Notes under the pieces: generated by a model | What the model was told of the DNA's origin: nothing | The model's database searches: none | Seen by the model: the letters and a program-made list of their open reading frames with translations, nothing else | Made by a program: the position numbers and the translations under genes | Source: Streptomyces fildesensis | GTDB lineage: Bacteria; Actinomycetota; Actinomycetes; Streptomycetales; Streptomycetaceae | Assembly (NCBI RefSeq): GCF_016107395.1 | Contig: NZ_JAAIKO010000001.1 | Span: 62,001-126,000, forward strand | Length of the DNA stretch: 64,000 bases | Direction: 5' to 3' | Shown here: piece by piece, positions 43,300 to 51,270 of the stretch | How positions within the stretch are numbered: position 1 is the first letter of the stretch | Layout: every line of letters starts with the position of its first letter

Positions 43300-44085
43300 T
43301 TATTTCAGGCCGAGCACCAGCGCGTCGGGGACCGAGCGCCAGACGGCGCGGGCCTCGGCGAAGCCGGCGTCGCGGAGCGCCTGGGCGTGCCATTCGACGG
43401 AGTGCGGCTCGCCGTCGGCGTGCGAGCCGAAGATCTCGTAGCGCTCGGCGACCGGTCCGGCCAGCAGCTCGTCCTGGCGGGCCAGGTCCCACCACTCGGT
43501 CCAGTCCAGCACGCCCTCCGCCTTCTCCCGCGCCATGCGCGCGTGCCGCAGCGCCCGCTCCGCCTCGTTGATCCGGGGCGTGGATTCGTCGGGCGCGTGG
43601 TCGGCGTTCATGAAGACCCCGCCGGGCCGCAGGACGCCGGCGACCCGGCCGTACAGCTCGCGCAGCGGATCCGTCCGCAGCCAGTGCAGCGCCGTCGCGG
43701 TGAGGACGGCGTCGTACTCCCGGTGCGGGAGCCGGTCGGTCCACCGCGGGTCGCGCAGATCGGCGGTGACGAACTCGATCCGCGACTCGCCCTCGAAGTG
43801 CCCCCGGGCGATGGTCAGCAGGGCCGGATCGAGGTCGACGCCGGTGGATCGCGCCTCGGGGAAGCGCCGCAGCACGCGGTCCGAGATACTGCCCGTGCCG
43901 CACGCGAGGTCCAGCACCTTGGGCGCGGGCCCGACCAATGCCTCGACCATGTCCAGCATCACCCGGAACCGCTCCTCGCGGTCCGGCAGGTACCACTCCT
44001 GCTGGCGGTCCCAGCTCTTCTGCCAGCTCTGCCAGTCCGCGGTGCGCACCGCGGGTGCCGTCGGTGCCGCCGGTGTACCCGTCAT
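43300..44085 (-). CDS. Class I SAM-dependent methyltransferase
   Basis: 261 aa. SAM-binding motif I VLDLACGTGSISDRVL, then GVDLDPALLTIARG and ADLRDPRW. The substrate is unknown; the family covers small-molecule and metabolite methylation. ATG start at 44085 behind GGGAGA; an upstream GTG is possible but without a ribosome site. Confidence 0.88.
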   Translation of the reverse strand: MTGTPAAPTAPAVRTADWQSWQKSWDRQQEWYLPDREERFRVMLDMVEALVGPAPKVLDLACGTGSISDRVLRRFPEARSTGVDLDPALLTIARGHFEGESRIEFVTADLRDPRWTDRLPHREYDAVLTATALHWLRTDPLRELYGRVAGVLRPGGVFMNADHAPDESTPRINEAERALRHARMAREKAEGVLDWTEWWDLARQDELLAGPVAERYEIFGSHADGEPHSVEWHAQALRDAGFAEARAVWRSVPDALVLGLK

Positions 44086-44164
44086 CGCCGTCTCCCCCGT
44101 TCGTAATACCCTGATAGCTACCTCGACCATTACTGAGCCTAGAACGCACGCGTAAGGATCACAA

Positions 44165-44794
44165 GTGGAACTGGCCTATTACTCGGACTACGCCGTGCGC
44201 CTGGTGAACAGCGAGGAGCCGGAACGCGGGACGGACGACCTCACCGGCGTCGACGCCGTCCGCGCGCTCTTCGGCGCCAGCACCCAGGCCGCCGCGCGCA
44301 GCACCGACGCCGACGTGCCCCGGCTGCGCGCCGTACGCACCCGGCTGCGCGGGGTCTTCGAGGCCGCCGACGAGGGCGACGAGGTACGCGCCGTGGACCT
44401 GCTCAACGCGCTGCTGCTGGAGTTCCCGGTCAGCCCGCAGATCTCCGGGCACGAACACCTCGACGAGACCGGCCGGCCCGACTGGCACATGCACCTCGCC
44501 GACCACGCCGCCACCGCCACCGCGGGATACGCCGCCACCGCCTGCATGGGGCTGGCCTTCCAGCTGACCGAACTGGGCGTGGACCGGCTGGGCATCTGCG
44601 AGGCGGCCCCCTGCCGCAACGCCTATGTCGACACATCGACCAACAGATCCCGCCGCTACTGCTCCGACCGCTGCGCGACCCGCGCGAACGTGGCGGCCTA
44701 CCGCGCCCGCAAGCGCCTGGAGAACGAACGGTCCGCGCTCAGCGGCCGCACACAGGACGCCGCCCACGACAGCACCCCGGCCACCGACCTCTGA
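44165..44794 (+). CDS. CGNR zinc-finger (ABATE) regulator
   Basis: 209 aa. An N-terminal ABATE helical domain (about 1-140) precedes a C-terminal CGNR zinc finger with the ligands C157, C162, C178 and C182 in CEAAPCRN and YCSDRCATRANVAAYRARKR. The family are stress-linked transcriptional regulators. GTG start. The last 97 bp overlap, on the opposite strand, the 3' end of the SOD-maturation protease gene. Confidence 0.9.
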   Translation: MELAYYSDYAVRLVNSEEPERGTDDLTGVDAVRALFGASTQAAARSTDADVPRLRAVRTRLRGVFEAADEGDEVRAVDLLNALLLEFPVSPQISGHEHLDETGRPDWHMHLADHAATATAGYAATACMGLAFQLTELGVDRLGICEAAPCRNAYVDTSTNRSRRYCSDRCATRANVAAYRARKRLENERSALSGRTQDAAHDSTPATDL

Positions 44795-45120
44795 AGCCCC
44801 CGGGGCGGCCGGAACCGCACCAGGGCCCGGGCGAGCACCAAGTCGTCCGGCACCGTGCCGAATACGCTGCTGTCCGCGATCGGCCCGAAGGGATTGTCGG
44901 CGAGCACCCACCAGCCGCCCTCACGGCGCTCGACCGCCCGCTTCACGATGAGCAGGTCCTGCTGCAGCGGGTGCCGCAGGACCACGACGTCACCCTCCCG
45001 GACGTCCGCCGGGCCGTTGACGTTTCGCACGAACAGCCGATCGCCCTCGTAGAGCGTCGGGACCATCGAAGGACCGGTCACCTCGACCGCGTAGACCGGT
45101 CGGACCCGCCGTTCCCGCAT
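44698..45120 (-). CDS. sodX: Nickel-type superoxide dismutase maturation protease
   Basis: 140 aa, S26-type signal peptidase-like enzyme without a membrane anchor. The nucleophile Ser lies in VTGPSMVPTL and the general-base Lys in LLIVKRAVERREGGWWVLADN. It removes the leader of pro-SodN to expose His1, required for nickel binding. ATG start behind GAGGAGG. It is divergent from sodN across 140 bp. Its 3' 97 bp run antisense through the end of the CGNR regulator gene; the C-terminal 30 or so residues, past RFRPP, are probably a non-essential extension. Confidence 0.93.
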   Translation of the reverse strand: MRERRVRPVYAVEVTGPSMVPTLYEGDRLFVRNVNGPADVREGDVVVLRHPLQQDLLIVKRAVERREGGWWVLADNPFGPIADSSVFGTVPDDLVLARALVRFRPPRGLQRSVAGVLSWAASCVRPLSADRSFSRRLRAR

Positions 45121-45205
45121 GCTGCGCCTCCTCGTCCCTTCCTCCACCAGCCCCAGGGTGACACCAGACTTTTGTCCTAAGCCACATGGGGCACCCGAGA
45201 AAACG

Positions 45206-45228
45206 ACTCCCCCAGGGAGTAATCTCCC
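45206..45228 (+). promoter_or_regulatory. Alternative hairpins in the sodN leader
   Basis: ACTCCC (45206-45211) can pair with GGGAGT (45215-45220), and the same GGGAG (45215-45219) can instead pair with a following CTCCC (45224-45228). The two stems exclude each other and lie some 20-40 bases before the sodN ribosome site. In S. coelicolor an sRNA processed from sodF mRNA pairs with the sodN 5' region; whether this structure takes part is unknown. Confidence 0.5.
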
Positions 45229-45260
45229 ACCTGGAAAGACGATCACAAGGAAGGACAGCC

Positions 45261-45656
45261 ATGTTCTCTCGCCTGTTCGCGCCCAAGGTTAAGGTCAGCG
45301 CCCACTGCGACCTGCCCTGCGGCGTATACGACCCGGCCCAGGCCCGCATCGAGGCCGAGTCGGTCAAGGCCGTCCAGGAGAAGTACCAGGCCAACGAGGA
45401 CCCGGACTTCCGGACCCGCGCCATCATCATCAAGGAGCAGCGCGCGGAGCTCGCCAAGCACCACATCTCGGTGCTGTGGAGCGACTACTTCAAGCCGCCG
45501 CACTTCGAGAAGTACCCGGAGCTGCACCAGCTCATCAACGACGCCCTCAAGGCAGGCAGTGCTGCCAAGGCGTCGAACGACCCGAAGACCGGCGAGAAGC
45601 TCCTCGAGCTGATCGCCCAGATCGACACCATCTTCTGGGAGACCAAGAAGGCCTGA
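45261..45656 (+). CDS. sodN: Nickel superoxide dismutase
   Basis: 131 aa proenzyme. The 14-residue leader MFSRLFAPKVKVSA is removed to give a mature protein starting HCDLPCG. The nickel hook is H15, C16 and C20 of the precursor, and the rest is the four-helix bundle of NiSOD. It dismutates superoxide in the cytosol. ATG start behind AAGGAAGGA. Maturation depends on the divergently encoded protease. Nickel- and Nur-dependent inverse control with sodF is established in S. coelicolor. Confidence 0.98.
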   Translation: MFSRLFAPKVKVSAHCDLPCGVYDPAQARIEAESVKAVQEKYQANEDPDFRTRAIIIKEQRAELAKHHISVLWSDYFKPPHFEKYPELHQLINDALKAGSAAKASNDPKTGEKLLELIAQIDTIFWETKKA

Positions 45657-45705
45657 GCTCCACCGGGGCCCTCGGCCTGTGACAACACCACGGTCACAGA
45701 CCATT

Positions 45706-45745
45706 CGCCCGTACCCGGTCCGCGTTCGCGTACCGGGTACGGGCG
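45706..45745. terminator. Hairpin between sodN and the RpiR regulator gene
   Basis: A perfect 14-bp stem (45706-45719 with 45732-45745) with a 12-base loop, followed by TTCTC. It lies between convergent genes. Confidence 0.85.
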
Positions 45746-45769
45746 TTCTCGCGTTCCGGGCCCGGGTGT

Positions 45770-46714
45770 TCAGGCGCGGTCGCTCTCCAGGGCCTGGTGG
45801 GTGACGCGCAGGGCGTGGTCGGACTTCTCGTAGGTGCGCTGCGCCACGCAGACGAAGAGGCAGTCGACGACGACCAGTTGGCTGATCCGGCTGGCCATCG
45901 CGCCGGGCCGGAAGGTCGTCTCGCGGCCCGCCGACGCCAGGACGAAGTCGGCCAGCCGGGCGGCCGACGACTGCGGGTGGTTGGTGATGACGACGGTGGT
46001 CGCGCCCTCCGCGGCGGCCCGGCGCAGCGGCTCCAGGACGTCGCGGCTCTCGCCGGAGTGCGACACGGCGAGGAAGACGTCGCCGGGGCCGAGCAGCACC
46101 GCGCTGGTCAGCGCGGACTGGGAGTCGCCGTGTGCGTGGCAGGGCCGTCCTATGCGCTGCAGCTTCTGGTGCAGGTCCTGCGCGACCAGCCCGGACGCGC
46201 CGACGCCGGCGATGTGCAGCTGGCCGTCGCCGCAGACCGCGAGCACGGCGCCCAGCAACTGCCCCGGATCGAGCTGGGTCTCGGTCTCCAGGACGGCCTG
46301 GGACTCGGTGTGCACCAGCTTGGCCATCACTTCCGCGGGTGAGTCCTGCCGGGTGATCCCCGAGGTCAGGGTCGAGCGCGGGGGCTGCCGGGCGGCCGAG
46401 GCGGCCAGCGCCAGCCGGAGCTCGGGGTAGCCGGAGAAGCCCAGCGCCCTGGCGGTCCTGACGATCGACGAGTCGCTGGTGCCGGCCAGCGCGCTCAGTT
46501 CGGAGATCGTGCTGCGGGCGACCTGGGCCGGGTCCTCGACGATCAGCCGGGCGATGCGCGCGGAGGCGGGTGTCAGCGAGGGCAGCAGCCCGCGTACCGT
46601 CGCGGCGAGCCCGTCGCCGGGCCCGGCTGGGGATTCCCGCTCCCGCTCCAGGCCCGGGCCGCCGGAGAGGTCTGTGCCGTTCGTGCCGTCCGTCTTCACG
46701 GGAGAAGAATGCAC
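45770..46714 (-). CDS. MurR/RpiR-family transcriptional regulator
   Basis: 314 aa. N-terminal HTH_6 (about 38-110) with ISELSALAGTSDSSIVRTARALGFSGYPELR and a C-terminal SIS sugar-phosphate-binding domain (about 145-280) with HIAGVGASGLVAQDL and AVSHSGESRDVLE. These regulators sense phosphosugars, often aminosugars or muramic acid derivatives. Its location 8 kb from the das cluster and a separate SIS enzyme is suggestive only. GTG start (46714), with a second GTG at 46699; neither has a good ribosome site. Divergent from the ACC-deaminase-like gene. Confidence 0.88.
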   Translation of the reverse strand: MHSSPVKTDGTNGTDLSGGPGLERERESPAGPGDGLAATVRGLLPSLTPASARIARLIVEDPAQVARSTISELSALAGTSDSSIVRTARALGFSGYPELRLALAASAARQPPRSTLTSGITRQDSPAEVMAKLVHTESQAVLETETQLDPGQLLGAVLAVCGDGQLHIAGVGASGLVAQDLHQKLQRIGRPCHAHGDSQSALTSAVLLGPGDVFLAVSHSGESRDVLEPLRRAAAEGATTVVITNHPQSSAARLADFVLASAGRETTFRPGAMASRISQLVVVDCLFVCVAQRTYEKSDHALRVTHQALESDRA

Positions 46715-46828
46715 CGGGGGCGGCCCTTTTCGGGAGCTTCTTCCGCGGCCCGGGGGACTTGTGAGGCCATTGCGGCGGTTTGCGACCCGCGGGCTGCCGA
46801 CCTCACCCGTGCGGGTGACAATGACGAG

Positions 46829-47728
46829 GTGACCGCCACCGGCCTGCCGCTCGACGCGCTGCGACCCCGGCTGCCCTCACCGCTGGTCGCGATCGAGGAC
46901 GCCCGGCTCGCGCGGCACGGCGTCCGGTTGCTGCTGAAGCGGGACGATCTGATCCATCCGGACCTGCCGGGCAACAAATGGCGCAAGCTGCGGCTCAACC
47001 TCCAGGCCGCCGCGGACGCCGGCCACGACACCCTGCTGACGTTCGGCGGCGCCTACTCCAACCATCTGCGCGCGACCGCGGCCGCCGGACGGCTGCTCGG
47101 CTTCACGACCATCGGCGTCGTACGCGGCGACGAGCTGGCCCGGCGCCCGCTGAACGACTCGCTGGCCCGCGCCGCGGCCGACGGCATGCGGCTGGCCTTC
47201 GTCGACCGGACCACGTACCGCCGCAAGGCCGAGCCGGACGTCGCCGAAGAGCTGCGGGAGCGCTTCGGCCGCTGCTACGTGGTGCCCGAGGGCGGCAGCA
47301 ACGCGCTGGCGGCCCAGGGCTGTGCCGAGCTGGGCCGGGAGCTGCGCGGCGAGGCGGACGTCGTCGCGGTGGCCTGCGGCACCGGGGGCACGCTGGCCGG
47401 GCTGGCCGCGGGGCTGGCGCCCGGCGGCCAGCGCGCGATCGGCTTCCCGGTCCTCAAGGGCGGCTTCCTCGGCGCCGCCGTCCAGCGGCTGCAGGAGGAC
47501 GCGTTCGGCGGGCGGACCGGCGACTGGACGCTCGACGAGCGCTTCCACCACGGCGGGTACGCCCGCACCACCCCCGGCCTGGACGCCTTCGCGGCGGACT
47601 TCGCCGTCCGGCACGGCCTGGTCCCGGACCGCGTCTACGTGGCGAAGATGCTGCACGGCCTGTTCACCCTGGCGGACGAGGGGGCCTTCTCCCCCGGCAC
47701 CCGCCTCGCGGCCGTCGTGACCGGATGA
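46829..47728 (+). CDS. 1-aminocyclopropane-1-carboxylate deaminase/D-cysteine desulfhydrase family enzyme
   Basis: 299 aa PLP-dependent fold-type II enzyme. The PLP lysine is in LPGNKWRKLRLN, followed by LLTFGGAYSNHLRATAAAG and a phosphate-binding CGTGGTLAGL loop. The family includes ACC deaminase and D-cysteine desulfhydrase, and sequence alone does not separate them here. GTG start at 46829 chosen to match the conserved start of the fold; the frame is open back to 46709. Confidence 0.88.
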   Translation: MTATGLPLDALRPRLPSPLVAIEDARLARHGVRLLLKRDDLIHPDLPGNKWRKLRLNLQAAADAGHDTLLTFGGAYSNHLRATAAAGRLLGFTTIGVVRGDELARRPLNDSLARAAADGMRLAFVDRTTYRRKAEPDVAEELRERFGRCYVVPEGGSNALAAQGCAELGRELRGEADVVAVACGTGGTLAGLAAGLAPGGQRAIGFPVLKGGFLGAAVQRLQEDAFGGRTGDWTLDERFHHGGYARTTPGLDAFAADFAVRHGLVPDRVYVAKMLHGLFTLADEGAFSPGTRLAAVVTG

Positions 47729-47756
47729 GGCATGACCGGATGAGGACGGACAACGC

Positions 47757-48479
47757 GTGCTGATCGAACGCGCCTACGCGCATGTTCCCGCCACCGACGA
47801 GTTCCCGCCCGGCGTCTGGCCCTGGCGGGTCCCCGCCGTCGCCCAGCTGCTCGACGGCGGGCTGCGCTTCACCTCCCCGATCACCTTCCTCGTCGGCGAG
47901 AACGGCTCCGGCAAGTCCACCCTCGTCGAGGCGCTCGCGGAGGGCTTCGGCCTGGACTCGTACGGCGGCCGGGCCGGATACAAGTACGCGAGCAACCGCG
48001 AGAAGTCCGATCTGGGCCAGCGGATCCGCTTCGACGCCACCCGGTCCGGCCGCCGCATGCTCGACGGCCCCCGCACCCGCCGCAAGGGCTTCTTCCTGCG
48101 CGCGGAGACCGCCCTGGACGCCCTGGAGCGCGAGGACGTCGCCGTGCACACCATGAGCCACGGAGAGGGCTTCCTGACGGCCTTCCGCGAGATGTTCCGG
48201 CAGCCCGGCCTGTACGTGATGGACGAGCCGGAGGCGGCGCTCTCCTTCACGTCCTGTCTGCACCTGGTGGGCCTGATGCACGAGCTCGCCGGCACCGGCG
48301 CCCAGGTGATCTGCGCCACTCACTCACCGCTGCTGACCGCGACCCCGGGCGCCACGATCCTCGAGATCGGCGAGGACGGAGCGCATTCCGCGCGCTGGGA
48401 GGACCTGGCGATCGTCGACCACTGGCGCCGGTATCTGACCGATCCCAACGCTTACCTGCGCCACATCATCGGGACGTAA
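47757..48479 (+). CDS. AAA-family ATPase with ABC-type P-loop
   Basis: 240 aa. Walker A GENGSGKSTLVEAL, a central signature-like MSHGEGFL, Walker B LYVMDEPEAALS and H-loop ATHSPLL. No membrane partner lies nearby. The arrangement is that of stand-alone ABC-ATPase-like proteins of the AAA_15/21 or OLD-like group. Function unknown. GTG start shortly after the deaminase gene, ten bases before the acetyltransferase gene; all three are probably one transcript. Confidence 0.85.
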   Translation: MLIERAYAHVPATDEFPPGVWPWRVPAVAQLLDGGLRFTSPITFLVGENGSGKSTLVEALAEGFGLDSYGGRAGYKYASNREKSDLGQRIRFDATRSGRRMLDGPRTRRKGFFLRAETALDALEREDVAVHTMSHGEGFLTAFREMFRQPGLYVMDEPEAALSFTSCLHLVGLMHELAGTGAQVICATHSPLLTATPGATILEIGEDGAHSARWEDLAIVDHWRRYLTDPNAYLRHIIGT

Positions 48480-48488
48480 CCTGGGCTC

Positions 48489-49058
48489 ATGATCCGAGCC
48501 GCCACCCCCGCCGACGTCCCGGCGATCCACGCCATGATCCGCGAACTCGCGGAGTACGAAAAGGCGCTGGCGGAAGCCCGCGCGACGCCGGAGCAACTGC
48601 ACGACGCCCTTTTCTGCGAGCACCCGGCGATCTTCGCCCTGATCGCGGAGGACGATTCCACGGACGCGCCCGCAGCCGGCCCCGAGGACGTATCCGGTGA
48701 TTCGTCCGGGGACCGCACGGTGGGATTCGCCCTGTGGTTCCGGAATTTCTCCACCTGGACGGGCACACACGGGGTGTACCTGGAGGATCTGTACGTAAAG
48801 CCCGAAGCGCGCGGCGGCGGCCACGGCAAGGCACTCCTGGCCGAACTGGCCTCGATCTGCGTCACACGCGGCTACGAGCGCTTCGAATGGGCAGTACTGG
48901 ACTGGAACGATCCCGCGATCGGCTTCTACCGCTCCATCGGCGCCTTCGGACAGGACGGCTGGACCGTGCAACGACTGACCGGCGAACCGCTCCGCACCCT
49001 CGCCGACCTGGCAGTCCACCCGGGCGTGGGCAACGATGCGACATCTCTTTCGAATTGA
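48489..49058 (+). CDS. GNAT-family N-acetyltransferase
   Basis: 189 aa. Acetyl-CoA-binding core with VYLEDLYVKPEARGGGHGKALL and the late VLDWNDPAIGFYRSIGA, as in diamine/spermidine-type acetyltransferases. An Asp/Gly/Ser-rich insertion of about 20 residues (about 56-78) interrupts the N-terminal part. The substrate is not known; the similarity is to SSAT-like enzymes. ATG start. Confidence 0.9.
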   Translation: MIRAATPADVPAIHAMIRELAEYEKALAEARATPEQLHDALFCEHPAIFALIAEDDSTDAPAAGPEDVSGDSSGDRTVGFALWFRNFSTWTGTHGVYLEDLYVKPEARGGGHGKALLAELASICVTRGYERFEWAVLDWNDPAIGFYRSIGAFGQDGWTVQRLTGEPLRTLADLAVHPGVGNDATSLSN

Positions 49059-49240
49059 GACCGCACACCCCTAGCCACGTTGCGTACTCATACGCTTACC
49101 ATGGGTGACAGTCGTGGGGTGTCGGGCCAGGGCTCACTCATGGCGGCGGCAGTGCTCCGTCCGGGCGACATCAGGGCACAGATCGCGATAGCGTCGCTGG
49201 CGAACCAGAGCAATCACTGTGTGCCACCTTGGAGGTGAGG

Positions 49241-49654
49241 GTGTCCCAGATCGCAGGCGAGCCCGGGACGAAGGACTTCGTTGAGGTCCGGCTGCCCGCG
49301 GCGGGGGCCTATCTGTCGGTGTTGCGTACGGCTACGGCCGGACTCGCGGCACGGCTGGACTTCACCCTCGACGAGATCGAAGACCTGCGCATCGCCGTGG
49401 ACGAGGCGTGCGCGATCCTGCTGCAGCAGGCCGTTCCCGGCAGCGTATTGAGTTGCGTCTTCCGACTCGTCGGAGACGCTCTGTGGGTGAGAGTTTCGGC
49501 GCCCACGACCGATGGTCGCGCTCCGGAGCGGGACACCTTCGCCTGGACAGTGCTCTCCGCACTGGCGGGCGAGGTGGATGCCACGGTCGCGGAGGACAAG
49601 ACCGTCAGCATCAGCCTGCACAAGAAGCGCGGTGCCGGCCCCGGACAGTCGTGA
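49241..49654 (+). CDS. Anti-sigma factor of the RsbW type, partner of SigH
   Basis: 137 aa HATPase_c_2 serine-kinase-like anti-sigma factor. N-box region LDEIEDLRIAVDEACAILL and C-terminal EDKTVSISLHKK. It lies 109 bp before sigH. In S. coelicolor the equivalent gene (named ushX, prsH or rshA) encodes the SigH antagonist. GTG start at 49241, five bases after GGAGG; GTG 49235 and TTG 49229 are too close to the ribosome site. Confidence 0.9.
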   Translation: MSQIAGEPGTKDFVEVRLPAAGAYLSVLRTATAGLAARLDFTLDEIEDLRIAVDEACAILLQQAVPGSVLSCVFRLVGDALWVRVSAPTTDGRAPERDTFAWTVLSALAGEVDATVAEDKTVSISLHKKRGAGPGQS

Positions 49655-49763
49655 GGTCCCCAGATGCAGGCAGCCCGCAGGCGCGGACCCGAAGCAGGTC
49701 AGCGTGTCCCGGTCCCCCGAAGGGCCGGTAACGGTACAACCGTGCACGGAACGGGGAAACGCC

Positions 49764-50729
49764 ATGAGTGCTGATCTTTCCCGGGAGGCAGCTCCCGGAC
49801 CCCCGGCGGACAGCAGCACGCCCGCGGTGCGGGGCCGTGCCGCCGTACCCGCCCAGGCGTCGCCCGCCGGGGCGGTCGGGCGGTATGCGGCGCGGCAGCA
49901 CCCCGGGTCCCGTACGGATGGAATGGACGCGGCGGAGCAGGCGGATCCCATGGACCAGCAAGAGCAGCACGACCCGCATGACCGGGCCGGCGCCCGAGCG
50001 CTCTTCGTGGAGCTGAGCAAGCTCCCGGACGGCTCACCGGAACGCGCCGAGCTGCGCAATCGGCTGGTGCGTATGCACCTGCCCCTGGTGGAGCACCTGG
50101 CGCGGCGTTTCCGCAACCGCGGGGAGCCGCTGGACGACCTCACCCAGGTCGCCACCATCGGTCTGATCAAGTCCGTCGACCGCTTCGACGTGGACCGCGG
50201 CGTGGAGTTCTCCACGTACGCGACCCCCACGGTCGTCGGCGAGATCAAACGTCACTTCAGGGACAAGGGCTGGGCGGTCCGCGTCCCCCGCAGGCTCCAG
50301 GAGCTGCGGCTGGCCCTGACCACCGCCACCGGAGAGCTCTCCCAGCGCTTCGGCCGGGCGCCGACCGTGCACGAGCTGGCGGTCCAGCTCAAGATCACGG
50401 AGGAGGAGGTGCTGGAGGGCCTCGAATCCGCGAACGCCTACAGCACCCTGTCCCTCGACGTTCCGGACACCGACGACGACTCCCCGGCCGTCGCGGACAC
50501 CCTCGGGGCCATGGACGAGGCGCTCGAAGGCGTCGAGTACCGGGAATCGCTCAAACCGCTCCTGGAGTCGCTGCCGCCCCGGGAGAAGAAGATCCTCATG
50601 CTGCGGTTCTTCGGCAACATGACCCAGTCGCAGATCGCCATCGAGGTCGGCATCTCCCAGATGCACGTCTCCCGGCTGCTGGCCCGCACTCTCATGCAGC
50701 TCCGCGAGAAGCTCCTCGTCGAGGAGTAG
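49764..50729 (+). CDS. sigH: SigB/SigF/SigG-family stress-response sigma factor SigH
   Basis: 321 aa. A disordered N-terminal region of about 75 residues precedes sigma regions 2 (RNRLVRMHLPLVEHLARRFRN, LDDLTQVATIGLIKSVDRFD), 3 and 4 (KKILMLRFFGNMTQSQIAIEVGISQMHVSRLL). It is stress- and development-linked in S. coelicolor. ATG at 49764; internal ATGs at 49923 (MDAAEQ) and 49950 (MDQQEQ) could make shorter forms, as multiple SigH forms are known. Terminator hairpin follows. Confidence 0.93.
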   Translation: MSADLSREAAPGPPADSSTPAVRGRAAVPAQASPAGAVGRYAARQHPGSRTDGMDAAEQADPMDQQEQHDPHDRAGARALFVELSKLPDGSPERAELRNRLVRMHLPLVEHLARRFRNRGEPLDDLTQVATIGLIKSVDRFDVDRGVEFSTYATPTVVGEIKRHFRDKGWAVRVPRRLQELRLALTTATGELSQRFGRAPTVHELAVQLKITEEEVLEGLESANAYSTLSLDVPDTDDDSPAVADTLGAMDEALEGVEYRESLKPLLESLPPREKKILMLRFFGNMTQSQIAIEVGISQMHVSRLLARTLMQLREKLLVEE

Positions 50730-50737
50730 CCCATGAC

Positions 50738-50772
50738 GCCTGCCGGACAGCTTCCTGAGGCGTCCGGCAGGC
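50738..50772. terminator. Hairpin after sigH
   Basis: A perfect 11-bp stem (50738-50748 with 50762-50772) with a 13-base loop, between sigH and a convergent membrane-protein gene. Confidence 0.75.
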
Positions 50773-50802
50773 CCAGGGCGTAGAAACTCAGGCCGCGGAG
50801 AC

Positions 50803-51222
50803 CTAGGCCTGGCTGCGGTCGCCGATCCCCAGGGCGGCGGTCGTGGCGGGGTGGACGAGCAGGACCAGCCCGGCCAGCGCCATGAGGGCCAGCGCGACGC
50901 CGGCCGCGACGAGCGCCGCCGCGCCGTGCACGAGCGTCCAGGCCACCGGCAGCGCCAGCAGCTGGATGATCAGCGCGGGGCCGCGGCTCCAGCGCCGGGC
51001 GTGCAGCAGCCCGTACGCCGCCGCCAGCGGGATCGCGCCGAGGGCGAGAACGGTGAGCGCACCCACCACGGCGTTGCGGACGTTGTCGGAGTGACCGGTC
51101 AGCGCCAGCACCAGCAGCACGAGCCCGCAGGCCGCGAGGGCGAGCCCTTCGAGGGCCGCGAGGCCCGCGGCGGCGGTCAGCCGGCGCGGTTTGGGTGACG
51201 GGGTCGGGGGGATCTGGCTCAC
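50803..51222 (-). CDS. Four-helix integral membrane protein of unknown function
   Basis: 139 aa. A short Pro/Lys/Arg cytosolic N-terminus leads to four hydrophobic helices (about 20-42, 48-72, 80-98, 102-128). No catalytic or binding motif was recognised; proteins like this are common and uncharacterised in Streptomyces. GTG start. Divergent from the lipid-kinase gene, sharing a 48-bp gap. Confidence 0.75.
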   Translation of the reverse strand: MSQIPPTPSPKPRRLTAAAGLAALEGLALAACGLVLLVLALTGHSDNVRNAVVGALTVLALGAIPLAAAYGLLHARRWSRGPALIIQLLALPVAWTLVHGAAALVAAGVALALMALAGLVLLVHPATTAALGIGDRSQA

Positions 51223-51270
51223 ACCGGCCAGCGTAGCCCGGTGTACTTATGGGTAGGTACGCTTCCCCTC

